A DNA stretch of 64,000 nucleotides from assembly GCF_035658495.1 (NCBI RefSeq), contig NZ_CP141945.1, positions 1,368,001 through 1,432,000 on the forward strand. Reading direction: 5' to 3'. The notes beneath the pieces are model-generated. The model was not told the DNA's origin and searched no databases. It saw nothing but the letters and a program-made list of their open reading frames with translations. The translations under genes and the position numbers were made by a program. Positions 1-8,963 of this stretch are shown here, piece after piece. This DNA is from Novosphingobium sp. RL4 (GTDB lineage: Bacteria; Pseudomonadota; Alphaproteobacteria; Sphingomonadales; Sphingomonadaceae). Position 1 is the first letter of the stretch. Every line of letters starts with the position of its first letter.

Positions 1-558
1 AACATCAAAGCAGGCGAGCAACGCAAACCTGATTTCCTCGCGGTCAACCCGCTCGGCAAGGTGCCTGCGATCCTGCATCGCGGCGTGCTCGTGACGGAGC
101 AAGTCGCGATCTTTATCTACCTTGCCGATCTGTTCCCGAATGCGAAGCTGGCTCCACCCATCGACGATATTCGCCGAGGCTCCTACCTCCGGTGGCTCGT
201 CTACTATGCTGCGTGCCTTGAACCTGCAGTGACCGACAAGGCACTAGGCCGCGAGCCCGGGCCCTCAGCAATGTCACCCTATGGCGACTACGATCATGTC
301 GTAAACACGCTGGAAGAACAGTTGCGGAGCGGGCCGTATCTGCTTGGGGACGATTTCAGCGCTGCGGACATATTGTGGGGCGGCGCATTGAACTGGATGA
401 TCGCGTTCAAGCTGATACCCGGCAACGACACTTTCCGTTCCTATGCTGCGCGGATTGCCGGCCGCCCTGCGGCGATCAAGATTGCGCGTCAAGATGAGGC
501 ACTCGCCGCCACTCATCAGCGGGCTGTCGATGCAAGCAAGGCAAATGACCTGCCGTAG
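1..558 (+). CDS. glutathione S-transferase, 5' end outside window
   Basis: The frame is open from the first base to the TAG at 556-558, so the gene starts upstream and part of the thioredoxin-like domain is missing. The remainder reads as a glutathione S-transferase: the NPLGKVPA turn with the cis-proline of the glutathione site, a helix (TEQVAIFIYLADLFP), then the helical C-terminal domain with a DDFSAADIL capping box. Family members conjugate glutathione to electrophiles or use it in dehalogenation or stress responses; the substrate cannot be told from this fragment. The next gene is convergent, 7 bases away. Confidence 0.88.
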   Translation, partial: NIKAGEQRKPDFLAVNPLGKVPAILHRGVLVTEQVAIFIYLADLFPNAKLAPPIDDIRRGSYLRWLVYYAACLEPAVTDKALGREPGPSAMSPYGDYDHVVNTLEEQLRSGPYLLGDDFSAADILWGGALNWMIAFKLIPGNDTFRSYAARIAGRPAAIKIARQDEALAATHQRAVDASKANDLP

Positions 559-565
559 TTCATTG

Positions 566-955
566 CTACCTTTGGGTACCGAGGCCGAAGCCGCCAACCG
601 GCGACGTCTCGGCTACCCTCTCCATTCCCGCAATGAGGGGACGTCCTCTCATGATCGCGTCTCGCACCGAGGGAAGCGCCAAGGAAGCCGCGTGCAGGTC
701 CTTCGATTCCCAAACCTCAGTGATCCAGATGATGTCCGAATTCGTCGGATCAGCGGCGACGACGTAGCTCAAACAGCCGGGCATTCCGGCAATGCCGGCT
801 ATCAGAATCGCCGAAAGGGCGTCCCACTCACCGCGGCGTGCAGTCATCTTGCTGATCAATCCGTACATGGCGTCCCCTTTTTCTGCTGCGGCAGCTGGTC
901 CAACTGCCGAGAATGCCACCATGCCCGTGAGTACGGTGCGTCGCTCAATGTCCAT
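566..955 (-). CDS. exported antibiotic biosynthesis monooxygenase (ABM) domain protein
   Basis: 129 residues. Residues 1-23 form a signal peptide starting with a twin-arginine-like MDIERRTVLTG stretch and ending in an Ala-rich cleavage region. The rest is a single ABM fold (YGLISKMTARRGEWDALSAIL ... WITEVWESKDLHAA), the small dimeric alpha/beta barrel of quinol and haem-degrading monooxygenases. I chose the start at 955, preceded by GGTGGAGAA, because a longer open frame adds 45 residues of unlikely sequence ahead of the signal peptide. The substrate is unknown; a cofactor-free oxygenase acting on an aromatic compound is the usual guess for the fold. Confidence 0.75.
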   Translation of the reverse strand: MDIERRTVLTGMVAFSAVGPAAAAEKGDAMYGLISKMTARRGEWDALSAILIAGIAGMPGCLSYVVAADPTNSDIIWITEVWESKDLHAASLALPSVRDAIMRGRPLIAGMERVAETSPVGGFGLGTQR

Positions 956-1634
956 TTCTCCACCATAACGAAAGGTTACGCGAGAGGAAGGAACATCAGC
1001 AGCTGTAGCTACCTGCGGGACTACTGATCCGCAGCTATCCGCGTCAACCGCAGATAACTGCCGGGCGGAAGCGTCCCTAGGTCCCGCCACTGCTCCTGTC
1101 CGATCCCGACATTCGCACCTCTAATGAACGACCTAGTTTGGTCGGTACTGCTATTACCGCGAGCTGCTCGCCGAGACCATCGCGCACGCCAATGGCTCGC
1201 TCCAATCAAACCCTGCCCGAACGATCGCCTCATCCTCAAGCAGTGGACCGTATCGCCGGCGCAGGCGACTTCATACGTCCTCATGGCCGCTTGCAATCAT
1301 GGCGGCGAAAACCTGAACATGCTGATCGCCCACCAGGGCGCTGATCGTGAAGGTTTAAAGTTCCGGATCATTAAAACACCCAACGTCCGAAGCCTTTTGG
1401 CTCGGGGTTTTTCAATCTTGGATGGTTTGCTTTCCTGCGTTGGAAACCGCAAAACTGCGTAGGCCCGAGGTCCCAATGTCAGTCTTTCCGGCCGTTGCTC
1501 ACCATCCAATGAACGAATGGCGGGTTTCAGCGATACCGGACCTTCCGCACTTGGCGATCAGGATTTGCACCCTGAGTGGCCGCAAAGGGTCGATTGACCC
1601 TCGACCTTTTCATCAGGACCAGCGATATCGCCTT
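956..1634. other. gene-poor stretch between the ABM gene and the TfoX-like gene
   Basis: Short overlapping frames are open here on both strands but none shows a family, a good ribosome binding site or a signal peptide. A terminator-like hairpin sits near 1387-1412, so a plus-strand gene may once have ended here. At 1578-1592 there is a GGCCGCAA-nGGGTCG core that recurs at 13195-13209, part of a degenerate repeat family described under findings. I read this stretch as decayed DNA. Confidence 0.5.
1387..1412 (+). terminator. Rho-independent terminator-like hairpin
   Basis: CCGAAGCC and GGCTCGG pair around a TTTT loop with one bulged A, and a run of five T follows the stem. No convincing gene ends just upstream, so it may be the relic of a lost gene. 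Confidence 0.5.
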
Positions 1635-1970
1635 ATGGCGTCTGATCGTAAAACCGTCGAATTCCTTGTTGAGCAGATGGCAGGCGGGGGCACCGTTACA
1701 GCCAAGGCGATGTTTGGCGAATTCGGCATTTATTGTGATGGGAAAATGGTCGCATTGGTCTGCGACGACCACCTATTCGTAAAGTCCACGGTTGGAGGGC
1801 GGGCATTCGCTGCCGGCGCGGAAGAAGCACCTCCGTATCCCGGTGCAAAGCCCTGTCTCCTGATCGACGCGGAACAGTGGGATGACAGTGAGTGGCTTGC
1901 CGAGATCGTTCGTATCACATTCCAGGAATTGCCTGCTCCCAAGGTCAGAGCCAAGCGCAAATCCGCTTGA
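1635..1970 (+). CDS. TfoX N-terminal domain protein
   Basis: 111 residues that match the TfoX/Sxy N-terminal domain over nearly the whole length: a first helix (KTVEFLVEQMA), then KAMFGEFGIYCDGKMVALV, a VKSTVGGR strand region and a proline-rich PPYPGAKP segment, ending in a basic tail. In Gammaproteobacteria TfoX helps switch on competence genes; stand-alone domains in other bacteria have no settled role. The start at 1635 fits the family length; a longer open frame adds 71 residues with no homology. It stands alone, with degenerate DNA on both sides. Confidence 0.82.
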   Translation: MASDRKTVEFLVEQMAGGGTVTAKAMFGEFGIYCDGKMVALVCDDHLFVKSTVGGRAFAAGAEEAPPYPGAKPCLLIDAEQWDDSEWLAEIVRITFQELPAPKVRAKRKSA

Positions 1971-1997
1971 TTCAACGCCTGGCAGAAGCCGGTGTTC

Positions 1998-2017
1998 GTT
2001 AAACGACTGTCGCTTTG
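1998..2017. repeat. degenerate dispersed repeat, GTTAAACGACTGTC-type end
   Basis: GTTAAACGACTGTCGCTTTG here closely matches GTTAACGACTGTCCGCTTG at 13062-13080, allowing single-base gaps. Both follow just after the stop of a gene. It appears to be one end of a short intergenic element. Confidence 0.45.
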
Positions 2018-2229
2018 TGTCCGGTCCGGACGTACGCACCACACTTGGTGAACGGCAATATCTGGTTGACACCTGCCGGATTGCGGACCGTCGGCACCTG
2101 CCGCGCTGCAAACGGGTGCTGAGCGTCTCATAAGGGGCGAGTGCGTCAGCAAGGAGCAATGATAGCTGACATTTTCAACTCAGGCGCTCGGTCCCTTCGC
2201 CTCCTCAGCCCTGTTCCCTATCACTCGAA

Positions 2230-2664
2230 TCACGGGCATGGATCGCGCATGGGGTAAGGCAGAACAGGACCGACAGTTTCATCGGGCCTGAGATGTTCTA
2301 ATTTGGTCCCGGGGCGATGGTCGCGGAATGTGGCGGCCAGGGTACGCAGGGCCTCACGCGATTTCATGTCGGTCAGCGTGGAGAACATCACGAGCTCGGT
2401 GGACGGCAGCGGCGGCAGGCCGAAGCGTTGACTGACTTCCATCGTTCCCGGCGGTGCCAGCCGGCAGGAGAAGGCGGAAATGGCAAGTCCGGCAGAGACT
2501 GCTGCCGTCACCATCGCCGAGGTTCCGCCTAGAAACACTTCCGTCCACGATATGCAGGCGGCGGAGCCATGCCCGGCGGCCCGAAACTGTCGTTGAACCC
2601 GCCACCCGACTTTGTCCCTGATGGGGGCGATACATGGGGCGGGGGCTTCGCTGCCCGGCAGCTG
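2230..2664 (-). pseudogene. LysR-type regulator, C-terminal fragment
   Basis: The minus-strand frame is open from 2664 to the stop at 2230 and its last part reads as the end of a LysR substrate-binding domain: the GTSAMVTAAVSAGLAISAFS helix, then LAPPGTMEVSQRFGLPPLP and a STELVMFS strand. An in-frame stop at 2665-2667 cuts it off. No DNA-binding helix-turn-helix or plausible start was found upstream. At most the last 145 codons of a protein of about 300 remain, so it is a relic without regulatory function. Confidence 0.6.
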
Positions 2665-2987
2665 TCAAACTTGCTGATGGCCGGGTCGGACATGAGCTGA
2701 CATTTCAAGCACCGAATCGGGCATCGTATGTTAATCGGAAGCTACCTGATCGGACCGTCCGCACCGAAGTAAGCAAAAGCATGGTCAGAATTTCGTAAAT
2801 GGGTCGGTTCGGACAAGATAGATCGTCAGGTCGAGCGCGATTTTTGAGGTTGGCTTCGTAGTAAAAATTCGAGAGGTTGCAAAGTTTGGCCGTATTTATC
2901 CTATATAGTCTTCGAGAAATTCAAGAGCGCTTAGGACTTTGTCTGCGGCCGAGTTACGGGGGGCATATGCGAATGCCCCCATCCTCG
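2665..2987. other. intergenic stretch with no gene seen
   Basis: This stretch is richer in A and T than its surroundings, especially around 2780-2935. No supported open frame lies here. The only structure I see is the hairpin at 2959-2980 beyond the SDR stop. Confidence 0.5.
2959..2980 (-). terminator. hairpin downstream of the SDR gene
   Basis: GGGGGCAT and ATGCCCCC pair perfectly around a 6-base loop, 8 bases beyond the SDR stop codon. There is no T-run on the minus strand, so it may stabilise the mRNA end rather than terminate. Confidence 0.4.
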
Positions 2988-3719
2988 TCAGATTGTTGAG
3001 CGAACCGGCCGGACGATTAGCGTATTAACATCCACATCCGCCGGCTGCTCCACTGCATAGGCGATGGCGCGCGCGATCGCGTCCGGCGTAAGCGCGATGG
3101 AGCGGAAATCGATCATTGCCTGCGCCGCGACCGGATCGGTGATCGTGTGGGCCAGTTCAGATTCCACGACGCCCGGTGCGATAATGGTGACGCGAATGTC
3201 GTCATGCTCCATGCGCAGCGCCTCCGAGATGGCGCGCACTGCGTATTTTGTCGCGCTGTAGACGCCGCAGGTCGGCCACACGGCATAGCCGCCGATCGAA
3301 GAAATGTTGACGAACTGGCCGCTGCCCTGGCCCTTGAAGCGAGGGAGGGCGGCGGCTATGCCGTGCAGGACGCCTCGGATGTTGACGTCGATCATCCGGT
3401 CCCATTCGTCAACCTTAAGGCTGTCGAAGCGCGACAGCGGCATCAGGCCCGCATTGTTGACCAATACATCAACGCGGCCATATTCGGCCTCTGCCGCGGC
3501 GATGAACGCCTCGAAATCGCCGCGGTCGGTGACGTCGAGCGACCGGAAGGCGATCGTGCCTCCAGCTGCGTTCAGTTCCTCCGCCAGCACGGCGAGCCGG
3601 TCGGTGCGGCGAGCGCCCAGCATCAGCTTCGCGCCGCGCGCCGCTAGCAGCCGCGCCGTGCCTTCGCCGATGCCGCTGCTGGCGCCGGTAATCGCGATGA
3701 CCTTGTCCTCGATAGTCAT
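2988..3719 (-). CDS. SDR family NAD(P)-dependent oxidoreductase
   Basis: 243 residues, a classical short-chain dehydrogenase. Visible are the TGASSGIG dinucleotide-binding loop (about residues 11-18), the NNAG motif, a SS pair holding the catalytic serine, and the YSATK catalytic Tyr-x3-Lys. I start at the ATG at 3719, which has AGGAG at good spacing; a GTG three codons earlier overlaps that site. The substrate is unknown, probably a small alcohol or ketone. The gene is divergent from the AraC regulator at 3909, which likely controls it. Confidence 0.9.
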   Translation of the reverse strand: MTIEDKVIAITGASSGIGEGTARLLAARGAKLMLGARRTDRLAVLAEELNAAGGTIAFRSLDVTDRGDFEAFIAAAEAEYGRVDVLVNNAGLMPLSRFDSLKVDEWDRMIDVNIRGVLHGIAAALPRFKGQGSGQFVNISSIGGYAVWPTCGVYSATKYAVRAISEALRMEHDDIRVTIIAPGVVESELAHTITDPVAAQAMIDFRSIALTPDAIARAIAYAVEQPADVDVNTLIVRPVRSTI

Positions 3720-3908
3720 GATAGTCACTCCTGTTCAGACGGACCGAACCATCGATCCAATGCCCGTTAGATGGCGCTATCTGGTCGGAAGGAGGTAGAA
3801 CGGTCATCCGGGATGATTGCACGATATTCCAGATTTCTAGCGTCGGGCTGGATCGGTCGCTATCGACTGTGTAGGCGGATCATACCGAAGGCTCTGGGAG
3901 AAGCGCTG

Positions 3909-4805
3909 ATGGCGCATCAAGAACTGGCTCGACAGATTGCCCGATACGCCGAGTGCGAAGGCATCGTCGACACGCCCATCGCTCGGCTCACGCTGGTCCG
4001 CTCGGATCAGGGTGGCGAGCCGGTGCATATGGTGCAGCGTCCGGCGCTGTGCATCATCGCGCAGGGCGGCAAGCGCGTGCTGCTGGGCGATGCGGTGATC
4101 GACTATGGCCCTGCCAGCTACCTCGTCGCCTCACTTGACCTGCCCATCACAGGCGCTGTGACACGCGCGAGCGCCGACGCGCCTTATCTCTGCTTTTGCC
4201 TCTATCTCGACCCCGCCCTGTTGTCGGAGATCGCGCTAACCCTGCCGCCCCTGCCGGCGGGCACGGAGGAGAGCGGCGGGATGACGCTACACCCGATGAC
4301 ACCTGAACTGATTGACGCGGCGACGCGGTTGACGGCGCTGCTCGGCGATCCGGCGAACGCGCCGCTGCTCGCGCCGCTCATCGAGCGAGAATTGCTGGTG
4401 CGGATGATGACCGGGCCGGGCGCAGGCGTCCTGCGGGCGATAGCGAGCGGCGAAAGCCGCACCAGCCAGCTGGCTAAAGCGATCGCCTGGCTTAAGGCCC
4501 ATTTCCGCGAACCATTTAGCGGACCGCACCTTGCCACCCTTGCCGGCATGAGCATGTCGAGCTTCCATGATCATTTTCGCCGCGCCACCGCCATGACTCC
4601 GCTGCAATATCAAAAGCAGCTGCGGTTGCAGGAAGCGCGGGCGCTGATGCTAGCCGACCGGCTTGATGCGGCAGAGGCGGGCTTCCGTGTTGGCTATGAC
4701 AGTCCTTCCCAGTTTAGCCGAGAGTATCGTCGCCTCTTCGGCGCCCCGCCTGTCCGCGACTTGAGGCGGTTAAGGGCAACGCCGCAGATGGCTATGGCGA
4801 TTTGA
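3909..4805 (+). CDS. AraC family transcriptional regulator
   Basis: 298 residues. The N-terminal part is the AraC-N cupin-like domain found in YqhC relatives (VQRPALCIIAQGGKRVLLG, then YGPASYLVASLDLPITG). The C-terminal hundred residues hold two helix-turn-helix units, with HLATLAGMSMSSFHDHFRRA in the first and VGYDSPSQFSREYRRLFG in the second. GGGAGAAG precedes the chosen ATG; the frame runs open 46 codons further up without homology. Divergent placement next to a reductase recalls yqhC-yqhD, so control of the SDR by an aldehyde-like signal is a reasonable inference. Confidence 0.9.
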   Translation: MAHQELARQIARYAECEGIVDTPIARLTLVRSDQGGEPVHMVQRPALCIIAQGGKRVLLGDAVIDYGPASYLVASLDLPITGAVTRASADAPYLCFCLYLDPALLSEIALTLPPLPAGTEESGGMTLHPMTPELIDAATRLTALLGDPANAPLLAPLIERELLVRMMTGPGAGVLRAIASGESRTSQLAKAIAWLKAHFREPFSGPHLATLAGMSMSSFHDHFRRATAMTPLQYQKQLRLQEARALMLADRLDAAEAGFRVGYDSPSQFSREYRRLFGAPPVRDLRRLRATPQMAMAI

Positions 4806-5372
4806 GGGGGCGAGGCGTAGTTCGGTCCGATGCGGGGCGACGATAATTGCCCAGCTGTGATCGGCTTCGTTACAGGGAGCAATGGCGCGCTTGGAGAGCG
4901 CCAAAGACTGGATCGACAAACACTCGCTGATCATCGTCGCTTGCAAAATAGGGTCCGCTCCCCGAGCATTGCGAACCGTCCGCATCTCATGTCCCCCTTG
5001 GCGCGACAAATTGGGTGCGACATCGAGACAGACGACACATGTTTGGGATCATGCGCTAGAGAACAAAGCTTCTCTGCCCTAACAGCAAGCGGCACTTGCC
5101 GATGGCGCTATTGCACAAATCCGAGCGACAGCCGCGAGATATAGCTGACGGTCTGCACTTTGGAGTTTCGAAATGAAAGCCGAGTGTCTGCGTGGGGTCG
5201 ACGGCGGGAAAGCAGCAAAATGCCAACTCTAGCCTTTCAAAGATGCAACAGCCTCGCTTGTAAGCCGCCGTCCGAAATCTAAATCGATGCGTCGCGCGGG
5301 TCCGGTCAGTGCAACCGATCTGCCAATCCTCAAGATTGCCGATCATCCGTCTCGCGCAAGTCTTAGGCTGAT
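4806..5372. other. gene-free stretch with a repeat core
   Basis: Several short frames are open on both strands; none has a recognisable domain or a good ribosome binding site. The stretch includes the GGGTCGACGGCGGGAA core at 5195-5210 that recurs exactly at 10406-10421. I see no functional gene here. Confidence 0.5.
5195..5210. repeat. dispersed repeat core, copy A
   Basis: GGGTCGACGGCGGGAA, identical over 16 bases to 10406-10421 and close to AGGGTTGACGGCAG ending at 8160. All copies are intergenic and all lie in the first 13.9 kb. Confidence 0.5.
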
Positions 5373-6281
5373 CTACCGCGTGGTGTAACGGTGGATCCGT
5401 GCGCGGCGAAGGATCTTGTCCTCCAACGAATAATAGAGCCAGATTGCGTCACCAGTCACAATGCATGACGCCGCAAAGGCAATGTCGGTGGCGTCCCGGC
5501 TCTTGGCGGGCGGCGGCATGAGGATCGGTTCAAGGCCTCGCCCGGTCACGCAGCTGAAATCGGGTGCGAAGCTGATCCAGCCGATGCGCCAACGCGCGTC
5601 CACCGTCGCCCCGTTGTAAAACATGACCGGATCACAGCCTGGCTGCTGGACGATTGGTCCGGTCGACAGATGCCAATTGTCCCAGCTGTCCTCCCGGATC
5701 GTGAATGGATCATCGATTACCGTCCACGGACCTTCGGCCGTCGCCCCCTCCGCCATGCCGATCCGCGAGGCATTGCCCCTGGCATATTCGTAAAAGAGTC
5801 GGAACCGCCCGTCCGATCCCTGCGCCAGCGTCGCTTCCTTGATGTTGCCTTCGCCGTCGGGCGCCTTGAGCATGACCCGTTGTTCGCGCAGGCTGGTTAG
5901 GTCGCGCCCTTTCGCCACCAGCAGAGCGCCCTGTGACCGGGCGGCATCGACGCCAGTGTAGAAGACAAGATAGGCGCTATCCTCACCAAGCACGACGGTC
6001 GGATCCTCGCATCCGCCGGCATCGTCGGGATTAGGGCCAGGCAGGATCGCCGGTGCCTCACTCATTCGGAAAACGAGACCATCATCTGATTCCCCGGCCC
6101 AGATAACTCCGGTCGGATCGTCCGGCCTCAAAGGATTGGGAACGACGCGGACGAGCAAGCGATAGGTCTCACCCTCCATCCACACATAGGGGCTCATCAA
6201 ATCATGATGTGCCAATCGCCCGTCGGGCCCGGCGATATCGAGCGTGACGGTCTGCAATTCCTCGACAACATAGGCGGCCAT
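5373..6281 (-). CDS. GH130-like glycosidase/phosphorylase family protein
   Basis: 302 residues with no signal peptide. The repeated short beta-strand pattern and motifs such as DLMSPYVWMEGETYRLLVRV, GGCEDPTVV, DSAYLVFYTGV and DNWHLSTGPI fit a five-bladed propeller of the GH130 (formerly DUF377) type, whose members phosphorolyse or hydrolyse beta-mannosides. The exact substrate is not predictable, and a GH43-like role cannot be excluded. The ATG at 6281 has AAGGAG 10 bases upstream. It follows an SDR gene by only 5 bases, so the two are one operon, perhaps for a sugar. Confidence 0.65.
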   Translation of the reverse strand: MAAYVVEELQTVTLDIAGPDGRLAHHDLMSPYVWMEGETYRLLVRVVPNPLRPDDPTGVIWAGESDDGLVFRMSEAPAILPGPNPDDAGGCEDPTVVLGEDSAYLVFYTGVDAARSQGALLVAKGRDLTSLREQRVMLKAPDGEGNIKEATLAQGSDGRFRLFYEYARGNASRIGMAEGATAEGPWTVIDDPFTIREDSWDNWHLSTGPIVQQPGCDPVMFYNGATVDARWRIGWISFAPDFSCVTGRGLEPILMPPPAKSRDATDIAFAASCIVTGDAIWLYYSLEDKILRRARIHRYTTR

Positions 6282-6286
6282 TCCCG

Positions 6287-7078
6287 TCAGGCTCCTTGCG
6301 CAACGGTCAGCGACAGCGCGCCGTCGATCGTAACCGTGGTGCCGGTGATATAGTCTGCGGCGGATGAGAGCAGGAACAGGATCAGATCGGCCACCTCGTC
6401 CGGCGTTCCTGCGCGGCCCCAAGGTATTGCCATTTCCTTGCGCCGCAGTTCGTCGGGATGATCGAGCGCGCTCTGGTTCATCGGGGTCAGGATCATGCCA
6501 GGCGCGATCCCGTTGACCGCCACACGCTTCGGCGCGAGTTCCAGCGCGAGGGTCGCTGTAAGCTGCGCGAGACCTCCCTTGGCGGCGTCATAGTCGACCC
6601 CGCCTGCACGTGGCGCGCGCTCGTGAATCGAGGATATGTTGACGATCCGGCCGCCTCGGTTCGCACCATCCAGCGCGCGCACCATGCGCCGACATGTCAG
6701 GAACGGACCGTAGAGATCGGCGCGCATCAGGCGATCGAACTGGACCAACTCCATATCGCGCAGCATCACGCCCGTCATATTCAGCCCGGCCGAATTGACG
6801 AGAAGGTCGACCGTGCCGAAGCGCTCTTCTGCCAGATCGAAGAGTGCCTCGACGCTCTGCTCATCGCCGACATCGGTCCGTACAGCCACGGCCCTCCCAC
6901 CGCTGTCGGTGATTTCGGCGACGACTGCATTCGCTCGGCCCTGATCTGCGAAATAGGTCAGCGCGACAGGGAGGTCCGCTTTACCCAGTTTAATCGCGGC
7001 GGAGCGCCCGATTCCCGATTCCCCACCCGTCACGATCGCGACCGATGTCTGGCCGAAGGATAATGTGTGATGCGCCAT
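6287..7078 (-). CDS. SDR family oxidoreductase (glucose 1-dehydrogenase-like)
   Basis: 263 residues. The N-terminal TGGESGIG loop, the NSAG motif (LLVNSAGLN), the SSIHERAP stretch typical of glucose 1-dehydrogenase-type SDRs and the YDAAK catalytic pair are all present, and the C-terminus has the TGTTVTIDGA signature. I chose the ATG at 7078; a TTG at 7120 would add 14 residues, but its AAGGTGA site touches the codon. It is first in a two-gene operon with the GH130-like gene, so oxidation of the sugar released by that partner is a fair inference. Confidence 0.88.
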   Translation of the reverse strand: MAHHTLSFGQTSVAIVTGGESGIGRSAAIKLGKADLPVALTYFADQGRANAVVAEITDSGGRAVAVRTDVGDEQSVEALFDLAEERFGTVDLLVNSAGLNMTGVMLRDMELVQFDRLMRADLYGPFLTCRRMVRALDGANRGGRIVNISSIHERAPRAGGVDYDAAKGGLAQLTATLALELAPKRVAVNGIAPGMILTPMNQSALDHPDELRRKEMAIPWGRAGTPDEVADLILFLLSSAADYITGTTVTIDGALSLTVAQGA

Positions 7079-7346
7079 GCGCAGATAACACCCGAAGGTG
7101 TCGTAGGTGCCGTTGCTCAATCACCTTGGATTGTCTGGGCATAACATATTCAGGGGCATGGCTACTTTGGGGCCGCTTTGCGCCCTTTGTCAGTCGCTCA
7201 GTGCCCTAAGGCAGGCTCCCGAAACCGGCCGTGCCGGAAAACACCCGATTGTCGGGAGGACTTAGTGTGGTTCAACCTTCGATTGATTCAGGCGATACGC
7301 CCCGCTCAGTCGTTGCGGATCAAGCACTTCAATATATGCTAACGTC

Positions 7347-7766
7347 ATGACGTTACTTATAAAAACATCTCAAAATCCCTCCGACGCTGAATACGAAGCG
7401 ATTTTCAGGCCCCTACACACTCACAACATAATGCGTGCGGGTGATCCGTGTATTCGGCCCATCGCCGTGTTGCTAACCAATGAGATGGGTGACAATGTAG
7501 GAGGGCTTTGGGGCCAGTGCGCCTATGACTGGCTCATTATAGAAATGCTTGCCATTCCGCTAGAATATCGTGGCAAGAACTATGGCAAAGCCCTTGTGGA
7601 ACAAGCTGAAAATATCGCTCGATCCAATGATTGCATCGGGGTCTGGCTCGACACATTCGAATTTCAGGCTAGCGGATTTTATGAAAAGCTGGGCTTTGAG
7701 GTATTCGCCATAATCGACGATCATCCCATCGGCCAAAAGCGGCTTTTTCTTCGTAAGAAGCTTTGA
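7347..7766 (+). CDS. GNAT family N-acetyltransferase
   Basis: 139 residues of the GNAT fold: beta strands leading to IIEMLAIPLEYRGKNYGKALVE, where the RGKNYG segment is the acetyl-CoA pyrophosphate loop, and a C-terminal ASGFYEKLGFEVF strand-helix unit. The acceptor substrate is unknown. Codon use is clearly richer in A and T than in neighbouring genes, with many Asn, Ile and Lys codons, which suggests transfer from elsewhere. It stands alone between degenerate intergenic stretches. Confidence 0.88.
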   Translation: MTLLIKTSQNPSDAEYEAIFRPLHTHNIMRAGDPCIRPIAVLLTNEMGDNVGGLWGQCAYDWLIIEMLAIPLEYRGKNYGKALVEQAENIARSNDCIGVWLDTFEFQASGFYEKLGFEVFAIIDDHPIGQKRLFLRKKL

Positions 7767-8247
7767 TCTCAATCTTCCAGAAAAAATATGATGGAGGCCG
7801 ACGGCAGTTTACGGCAGGGATTTCCAGCCTGAGGCGTCGGAAATTGCCTGATTGTCGTGTAGCGAGACTGCATTAATGCCCGCTTATGCAAGAAGGAACT
7901 TGCAAAGGCTCGTATGTACACCGATCATCATCATACGATGAAGTCCGCTGTACGGAAAGCCCCGTCGGATTGAAAATATGTCGGAAACCCCGTTCAGAGA
8001 TGTTTTCCGTAATGCCCGATCGGCAGCCATCTCACTCGCGCCTTTCCGAACGCGACATTCCGCTAACGGCCAGTCGAAGGCATCCAAAATGGGAAAGCTG
8101 CCAGTCCGCACCTGGTAGCGCAAAATCGAGAGCCGAGCGACCGACAAGGGTTGACGGCAGAAGTAGTTGCTACGTGCCGATTCCAGGCAGCCATCCCGCT
8201 CTTTGCGTCGCGACGAATGGACGGCTCAGGCCCACGCTGTATGCGAG
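7767..8247. other. gene-poor stretch with degenerate repeat pieces
   Basis: No supported gene. Pieces such as CCGACAAGGGTTGACGGCAG (8141-8160) resemble the dispersed repeat core found at 5195 and 10406. Frames that are open here overlap one another in several phases and show no family. Confidence 0.45.
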
Positions 8248-8865
8248 CTACGACACCGGTCCCTTCCGTGCCTTGCCAGAAGCCCTTCGCTTCGGTCGTG
8301 GATCAATCGGCGCCAACGAAAAGACCAAGCTAACAAGGTGATTCTTGCCTTCGTCCTTCGGTTGGCTCGTCAATTCACTCAAGCGTTCGAGCAGAGTGTT
8401 GACCTCGGTCAGGTCGCTATCGCTGAGCCAGCCCTTGTTGCGCGAAGCCCATAATTCTCGTTTAGGACCGGAAACTACCGCATTCACTCTACCCAGCGCA
8501 TCCTGGAAATCGCGTTCAGCTATTTGCATCAATCCATGAGCGAAATTTCTCAGTTCGGCAGCATTACCATTAGGACGCAGATCGTAGGCCAGCCGAATTG
8601 GACCGCCATCGTGGCTTGCCAATCGGTATCGCCGATCGCCGTTATCGTCCGCCGGCACTTCGCAGATCAACCCAGCCGCTGCGAGCGCACGCAAGTGATA
8701 ATACAAGCCATCTGCCGGACGCCCCAGCTCTTCCGCCAACGTAGCAACGCTCGCCTCGCCCCCGATGGCAGCCAAAGTGTCCATCAGTTCCTGGCGCATT
8801 GGCGAACTCAGCAGTCGGATCATCGCCGGATCGGTGAGCGCCCCCGGATCGAATTGATGACTCAT
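8248..8865 (-). CDS. ArsR-type winged-helix transcriptional regulator
   Basis: 205 residues. The first 90 form a winged helix: LLSSPMRQELMDTLAAIG, then ASVATLAEELGRPADGLYYH (recognition helix) and a wing ending in DRRYRLA. The rest is helical, with a basic tail (KRRASGKARKG). The second ATG (8865) is better placed behind AGGAG than the first (8871). It is divergent from the S41 peptidase gene, and a perfect 9-bp inverted repeat at 8880-8906 beside its own start is a likely operator. The effector is unknown. Confidence 0.85.
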   Translation of the reverse strand: MSHQFDPGALTDPAMIRLLSSPMRQELMDTLAAIGGEASVATLAEELGRPADGLYYHLRALAAAGLICEVPADDNGDRRYRLASHDGGPIRLAYDLRPNGNAAELRNFAHGLMQIAERDFQDALGRVNAVVSGPKRELWASRNKGWLSDSDLTEVNTLLERLSELTSQPKDEGKNHLVSLVFSLAPIDPRPKRRASGKARKGPVS

Positions 8866-8879
8866 CCGCATGGACTCCT

Positions 8880-8906
8880 GTTGAAATACAGCTCATATAT
8901 TTCAAC
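8880..8906. promoter_or_regulatory. inverted repeat, probable operator of the ArsR-type regulator
   Basis: GTTGAAATA and TATTTCAAC pair perfectly across a 9-base spacer. The site lies between the divergent regulator and peptidase genes, 14 bases from the regulator's start codon, so binding would block its expression and could control both genes. Confidence 0.6.
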
Positions 8907-8963
8907 GAATCGCTCGATGGAAGTCCGTGATCCGTACGAGGCTGCAAATGAGGAAAGCCGATC

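Noticed and set aside
1124-1462. Plus-strand frame of 112 codons
   Set aside because: No domain, poor start context, and other frames are open as well; the region looks decayed.
2354-2668. Second minus-strand frame over the LysR fragment
   Set aside because: It is a different phase of the same DNA; only the frame ending at 2230 shows LysR motifs.
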